Positions 58,361-64,000 of a stretch of 64,000 nucleotides of DNA are shown here, in pieces. Under the pieces are notes generated by a model. It saw only the letters and a list, made by a program, of their open reading frames with translations, was not told the DNA's origin and did no database searches. Numbering within the stretch: the first letter of the stretch is position 1; each line of letters opens with the position of its first letter. Position numbers and translations under genes: made by a program. The DNA is from Micractinium sp. NFX-FRZ (taxonomy: Eukaryota; Chlorophyta; Trebouxiophyceae; Chlorellales; Chlorellaceae), in the NCBI GenBank assembly GCA_029339195.1, contig JAPTJF010000193.1, forward strand, positions 1 through 64,000, read 5' to 3'.

Positions 58361-59252
58361 CCACAACCGCCAACCGCCCGCGGGACTGCCTGCTGCTGCC
58401 CGGGCGGCCAATCAGACCTGCAGTCGCCTGCTTGTAACATTGTGACATGTCGAGACCATACGCTACGGGGCAGAGAGCGTCGGCTCAGGCTTGGTGCCAG
58501 GCACGGCAAATCCAGCATTCGCAGATGGATGGTACCCGGCGGCGCAGACCGACGCGGCGGTCAGCTGGTCAGGTGGGGCCACCCCAGCTCACTTGCCGCC
58601 CAGCACTATTAAGCCTTTGTTAAGGCCTTTCGTTAAGGGCATACTCGAGTGCAGGGAAGCATATGGCGCAGAGGACGTGTCGCTGCTGGCTGCCGCCCCA
58701 GCAAATGCCCATGTACTGCAGTCAACCGGCGGCCGCGGCAGACCGGCGCCGGTCGGGGGGCTGTTGGCAGCTGCCGGCCTCAGCCGCCAGGCCCTCTCCC
58801 CTGCAGAAATGGTCTGATCCGCAGCACCTGCACCTGAATTTCCACACCGATGTGCCCAGAAACCCGTGGGCCCGCGAGTATTGGAAGGTGAAGCGGTGTG
58901 GCAGCGGCTGTGCTGTACAGCCGATTTTTTTGTTGCCTTGAGATATGAAGCGCAGACACAAGAGCGCCCTGGCTGATCGCGTGGGTGGCCTGGGGCAGCG
59001 GTGGAACCCCCTGCTGCAGGTCTCAGCCTTCCCCGCATGAATTCTATTGCAATATGATCAGTGATAGTCCTAAGACGCCTGCACATCCCCACGGGGAGGA
59101 AATCCCGACCGCCCGGTGACTGGCCCGCAGACCTCAGACCGGGTGCCACGTGGCACAATGACCTCAAAGGCGGGAAGCATGCTGGACCATCGCCATTGCA
59201 ATTCAATTCATTCCCTCCGCCCCCGCCCAAGCGCATCCCGCCGTGATTCAAT

Positions 59253-62200
59253 ATGGCGGGGCGGGAAGGCAGCAGCGTTGCACAAGTTGAAGCCTCTCTA
59301 GCAAAGGACTGCGTCTCCTCTCTGAGCGTGGCCATCCAGCAGCTGGGTCTCTCCATCGATGGGTTCTATGATTGGCCTACCAAGCAGGGTGTGCAGCAGC
59401 GTGACCTGCTCGCCATGGCGGCCGCGGCCTGTGCTCCCGCCTGTGTAGCGGCTCTGCTCGGTGCTGGCGCCGATCCCAACGCCGCCAGCCCATCTGACGG
59501 CAACACGGCGCTGCACTGCGCCTGCAGCAACGCCAGTAGCAGCACAGCCCGCATCGTTGCTCTGCTCGTGCGAGGGGGTGCGGACAAGCTCCTCCCCAAC
59601 CGCGCAGGCTGCACCCCCTGCGACCTGCTCACCCTAGAGACCACCCAGGTGGGAATTGAGGGCCGGCGGCGATGCCGGGGTGCCGGGGAGGTCCCACTAG
59701 CCGTTTCCCGCCGCAGCGCCCTGGCGGCACCGCCCGGGAGTGGCGGCGCAGGGCAGCCTGCCTGCCCTCTGCCAGCCATGCACCTGCCTTGCTGCAGCAG
59801 CCCCTCATCCCAGACCCTTGCATCGCTGTTGAGCGCTCACCGCGTGCCGCTTCCGCCCCTTGACTGTGCGCCAATTGGCCGTTTGAACCCCGCAGGCGGC
59901 ACAGGCGCACGAGGCGCCGCCGCCCGAGGAGTGCGGCGACCTGCTGCTCCCAGAGTACAGCACCGATGACTTCCGCATGTTCTCCTTCAAGATCGACTGC
60001 TGCCCCCGCCTGTCCGAGTCACACGACTGGACGCTGTGCCCCTTCCAGCACCCAGGTGACTGCAAGGGTCGGGGCGGGCCGCACGCGCTGTGCCGGTGCA
60101 AGTACCACGCGTTGCGCGCGCGTTCAAACCGGCCCCCGCAGTTGCTGCCGGTAGGTTGACCACGCTGCCTCATGTGCGCTGTCTCGCCCTGCCGCAGGCG
60201 AGAAGGCGCGGCGGCGGGACCCCCGCTGCTACAAGTACCAGGGCCTGCCCTGCCCCGATTTCCGCAAGGTACTGGGGAGGGTCTAGGCGGGCGGGCGGCG
60301 CTTCCCGCCGAAAGCAGGGACCCGCCTGAAGAGCGGGCCATCCCTTGTTCCCATACCCCCCTGCCCTGTTGGGGGTGCCTTGAAGCTTGCAGCGGTCGAC
60401 TGCACGCTGTCTGGGCCTGTTCTGCGGGCATGCCGCCAGCGGCGGGAAAATTGAATTGAATGTGTGCCTCCCCGCCTCCCCCACTGTATCGCCTCCCCCT
60501 GCAGGGCACCTGCAAGCGCGGCGATGCCTGCACCTTTGCCCACGGCGTCTTCGAGTGCTGGCTGCACCCCAGCCGCTATCGCACACAGGTACGGGGCATG
60601 GCGGGGGGCGGGAAGTGGTGCCTGGGTGTCCAGCTTCCCCGCAACTTCCATGCTGGCCGAAACCGGACCAAGGCGGTCCGCAGCAGGCCAGACCGGACCA
60701 AACCGGACTGCCAACTTCAAATGATGACATTACACTATTAAGCTTGATTCTCTGCCCCTCGGGACCTCCCCTCCCTTACTCACTTCTCCTGTCAACCCTC
60801 CCTCTTTGTCATGCACTGCAGCTGTGCAAGGAAGGCGCTGCCTGCCGCCGCAGCGTCTGCTTCTTTGCACATGCCGTGGACCAGCTGCGCGAGCCGACCA
60901 TGACGGGGGCCGGTGAGCGCAGCCGCCCGGCCAGCAGTGCCAGCAGCAGGCTCAGTGCTGCCACTCCCCACCCCCTGCCGTTGGGGCGGGTGTGTGCAGG
61001 CAGCGCGGGGCGCTTTCCGAGGTGCAACAGTCGGCAGGCGGCCCTGGGCACAAGTCCAGTACGTTGCACGGGCAGCGCACGCTTCCCTACCATCACCCAA
61101 GTTTTTCCCGCCCTTGCTCCGGCAGCTCCGTCCCCGCCCTCACTCCTGTGCCTGTGCCTGTGCCCCTCCCTCCTCCCCCATCTCCCGCACCCGCCCTTGT
61201 GCCTGCAGGCATCAGCCAGCCCGGCTCGCCCCGCGGCCTGCTGCTGCCCGGGGAGGAGAGCCAGGACACCCCCCGCTCCTGGTCCCCCACCCCTGCCAGC
61301 AGCGAGGACAGCGTCAGGATGCTGGGCTGCTCAGCAGGTGGGCGCACAGGGCTGAGGCTGGGCGGGTTTGCTAGGGTTTGTGCGATACTGCAGTGGCCGG
61401 GCTGGTGCCAGAACGCTTGAATTGCATGGCAGCAGCGAGGACAGGGTCTTCGTGCTGGACGGCTTGCAAGCGGGGCGACGGTTGGGTGTGAGGGTTTAGG
61501 GTTTAGGGTAACGGTTGGGTGGGTGTTCTTACATGGCAGCTGCCCCCGGGCCCCCCCTTATGTGGCTTCTCGCCTGACGCCCCCACCTGCGCCCGCCCTC
61601 CGGCGCCCCCGCCTGCAGACTCGTTTGCCAAGTTTGGGTGCGCCGCCGCCGCCGGCAGCGCGCCTCAGTACGCGCAGTACGGTCGGCGCCACCACCCGCT
61701 GGCCTGCTCCGCCGACAGCGGCGTCAGCAGCCTGAGCAGCACTCCGGTGCTGGAGGGCTCCCTGGCCGCCTCGCTGGCAAACGGCGGCGACTCGCTCTGC
61801 CTGGAGCGCACCCTCTCCTCCCTGTCCCTCACCTCTGACGACATGAGCCAGGTGGGTGGAGGGGCAGCGGGGGGAGGTGCTGGGCTAGAGGGTGGCGTGG
61901 GCTGGCCTAGATGGCAACCGGTGGGGGCTGGCTGTCCCGAGATTGCACCTGCTCCCCCCTGTCCCTCACCTCCGACGACATGAGCCAGGTGGGGAGAGGT
62001 GCTGGGCTAGTGGGTGGCGTGGGCTGGCCTAGATGGCAACTGGCAGGGACTTGCTGACACTAGATGGGGGTTTAGGGGTTAGGGGCAAACCCTATCGCTC
62101 TGCTCCCTTTGCATCACCTCCGACAGGAGCCACTTGGGTGGGCAGCAGGGAAGGTGGGCAGGTGGGCAGAGCTGTGGGCGCTGCATGCCTGCCACTGCGC

Positions 62201-62711
62201 CTGCCACTGTGCTCACCTTCCACCCCTCCCTGCCCTGCATCCCACGCCCCGCTCACCCCTGCAGGCGGTTGCGCTGCAGCAGGTGGCAGCTGGCGGCATC
62301 GCCAACCACGCCGCTCTGCTGGCCGCCACCGCGGCCGCCGGCGGCTGGCAGCTGCAGCACTCTGACGCTCTGGCGCTGGCAGCCCACGGCGGGGGCCCGC
62401 TGGCCGCCGGCCTGCACAGCATGCTGCTGCCGGATGCCGCCACGGTGCAGGCGGCCGTGCAGGCGGCAGCGGTGCAGCACCACCTGGCCATGTACCAGGC
62501 TACGGCAGCAGCCGCCGGGGGCGCCTCTGGCGGCCTGCTGGGTGGCGGTGCGGCGGGGCACGCAGGCGGCGCGACGGCGAGCCTGCTGGCGGCGGCGGGC
62601 GTGCGGCAGCCGCTGCACCCGCTCTCCCTCAACCTGGGCACCAACCTGGGCCACCCGCACTACCACCACCACCACAGCATGGCGCCCTCCTGCTACGCTG
62701 GCGGGCTGTGA
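59253..62711 (+). CDS. Ankyrin-repeat RR-TZF (tandem CCCH zinc finger) protein, 536 aa
   Basis: Predicted cytoplasmic/nuclear RNA-binding regulator of the plant RR-TZF family, which acts in mRNA turnover and stress responses. Eight exons: 59253-59648, 59896-60055, 60198-60268, 60505-60588, 60822-60912, 61209-61337, 61619-61851, 62265-62711. Residues about 50-130 hold two ankyrin repeats ([39 protein letters not shown]). The Arg-rich RR part follows ([11 protein letters not shown]...[22 protein letters not shown]), then CCCH 1 ([19 protein letters not shown]) and CCCH 2 ([16 protein letters not shown]), exactly the C-X5-C-X4-C-X3-H spacing of the family. The C-terminal half is Ser- then Ala/His-rich and disordered. 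N-terminal ankyrins match the ANK-type Arabidopsis members. Confidence 0.95.
61491..61508 (+). repeat. Interstitial telomere-type tract in TZF intron 6
   Basis: Two to three TTTAGGG units in transcript orientation, flanked by two copies of ACGGTTGGGT. Confidence 0.85.
61812..62060 (+). repeat. ~125-136-bp tandem duplication of TZF exon 7 end plus donor
   Basis: 61812-61917 (LTSDDMSQ codons, donor and intron start GGGCTAGAGGGTGGCGTGGG) is repeated at 61946-62040. The copied donor GTGGGG is preserved. Confidence 0.88.
62066..62085 (+). repeat. Degenerate telomere-type tract in TZF intron 7
   Basis: GGGGGTTTAGGGGTTAGGGG, a loose TT(T)AGGG array in transcript orientation. Confidence 0.65.
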
Positions 62712-64000
62712 GCTCAGCTCATGCCCTGCCGGCGGTGCAAGCCGCAGCGCCCATGCCTGGCGGTAGCCCGCACCAAGGGAGCAGTGGCCCAGCGGGTCAC
62801 CGCGCCACGCCTGCTTGCTGGCCCCTTGCCCCCCCTTACCACCACACCCTACACCACCTTTCCGGACCTCATGATGATGCGACATGCTGTACGTGTCTGG
62901 CCTGGCCGGGGCACTCCTTTCCTGCCTCCCTGCCTCAAGAGTCTCCAACGCACCCGTTTCGAGCACCGATTTGACCACACGCTCACACGCTCATTCTGCC
63001 TGCCCCCAGCGATCGCAGCGCGGCGCACCCTTTCCTGCCCCGCCTGCCTCCCCCCAGTTTTCTGAGCGCCCCCTCGCCTCCTGAGCGTGCCAAGATCTCT
63101 GCTGCACCCCACACTGCGCACAGCCCCCCCGGTCCTTTGTCCCTGCACCTTCCCGGCATGCGCCCCTGCGCATCCGCCTTCCCCCCCTGCTTCCGCACAC
63201 CTCCCCACGGTGCCATTTCAGAGCCGCATACAGCACCCAAGCACTGCCCACCCCTCTTGTGCTGCTTCCCACGGCGAGCACGGAGCAGTGCGATGGCTGC
63301 ACTGCCCTGCCCTGCCTCCCCTTCCCCTTCCGCTCCGCCTTTCATGCACGAGTCCCCCCTTTTCTACGGTACACACAGGTTGCAGTACAGCAGTGCACTC
63401 ATCTCTCCCTTGGCACCCCCCCTGTGCCGTGCGTTGGCATGCGCGCCTCCCCTGGCGCCCCTCTCCTCTCCCCTCCCCGCCCTGTTGGCACGTTGTCCTC
63501 CCCCCACCCCCTCCCATCTTCCCCTCCCTGCCTCGCGCTCCAGGCCTGGTTATATACTAACACTCCGACCCCCACCCGGCCCCCGGCCCACCCTGAATAA
63601 CAGCCGCCCACCTCCACCGCCCTCCATGGTGCCCCGTGTCCCCCAGCCCGCCCTCACTGCTCGCTCCCGCCCTGCTCCTGTGGCACCCTTGCCCCGCGCC
63701 ACACCAGCAGAGGGGTGTAGAGGCCGGCAGGCCCTGTTCCCCCTTTTCCTGCGTCCCTGAATCCTCCCGCCACTACCCCTGCCGCCCCCACACCTCACAC
63801 GACCCACTCATAGCACAATGAACGCACCCTCCCACCCCCTCCCGTCCAATCCAAGAAATGTCGCGTCTGATTTTTGCAAAGGCTTGATGCCCAGCCACCC
63901 GCCCTCGGCCCCTCCCACCATCCCCCCGCTGTACCTCACCCCGCCTGGCTGAGCCGGCTGCTGCAGCAAGCAGCCGTCGTAAGCCCGCCTGGATGGCGCC
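62712..64000 (+). other. Long G-poor 3' region of the TZF gene
   Basis: No exon is supported to the window end. From about 62880 to 63960 the plus strand is very C/T-rich and G-poor, like the 3' regions of the SWLSGWARLA paralogues. No TGTAA is found, so the transcript may end beyond the window or use another signal. Confidence 0.5.

Larger units (their letters stand above)
57012..59252. other. Intergenic region, VAMP7 3' end to TZF promoter
   Basis: 2.24 kb with no supported exon. TGTAA at 57396-57400 should end the VAMP7 transcript. 58003-58350 holds a diverged tandem repeat, listed separately. A plus frame at 57415-58266 and a minus frame at 58589-59356 have no domain and no splice-supported context. 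The last few hundred bases are the presumed TZF promoter. Confidence 0.5.

Noticed and set aside
58589..59356. 255-codon minus frame overlapping the TZF start
   Set aside because: It overlaps the strongly supported first exon of TZF antisense and has no recognisable domain.

Overview
The window is nuclear DNA from a green alga, most likely a chlorellalean trebouxiophyte. It is GC-rich and dense with short spliceable introns. It carries TGTAA polyadenylation signals and (TTTAGGG)n tracts of the plant/Chlorella telomere type. Its proteins are typical of the green lineage: mitochondrial ATP synthase beta, an ankyrin plus RR-TZF zinc-finger protein, a plant-type VAMP7 longin R-SNARE and ATG12. 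The species is not determinable from the sequence alone.

I rebuilt 13 protein genes by joining exons so that every junction keeps phase and gives conserved protein. Left to right: a TPX2-like microtubule protein, 5' end off the window (2-3382, +); mitochondrial ATP synthase beta, 15 exons, 520 aa (4371-10305, -); an HExxH putative metallopeptidase, 15 exons, 609 aa (10525-16734, +); organellar EF-Ts, 7 exons, 357 aa (17793-21381, -); paralogues A and B of an unrecognised family (23052-24297 and 25767-26925, +); a YTH-domain RNA-binding protein, 12 exons, 595 aa (28104-33386, -); ATG12, 4 exons, 92 aa (33619-34330, -); the splicing DEAH helicase DHX16/PRP2, 35 exons, 1088 aa (35089-48359, +); paralogue C of the unrecognised family (50376-51622, -); a coiled-coil protein, 5 exons, 341 aa (52189-53961, -); a VAMP7-type R-SNARE, 8 exons, 219 aa (54620-57011, +); and an ankyrin/tandem CCCH zinc-finger protein, 8 exons, 536 aa (59253-62711, +). 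I found no rRNA, tRNA, CRISPR or autonomous transposon.

Most neighbours have unrelated housekeeping jobs (energy, organellar translation, splicing, RNA reading and decay, autophagy, vesicle fusion). Four gene pairs are divergent and may share promoter regions: ATP2/metallopeptidase, EF-Ts/paralogue A, ATG12/DHX16 and coiled-coil/VAMP7.

Three signals stand out. (1) Introns of at least six genes hold decayed tandem copies of the neighbouring exon edge together with its splice site, usually 90-140 bp away. They look like introns growing by short tandem duplications across splice junctions. (2) Nine of about 114 reconstructed introns need a GC donor rather than GT. (3) Three paralogues share a start, a short exon-1 helix motif, a SWLSGWARLA motif and the same two intron phases, and match no family I know.
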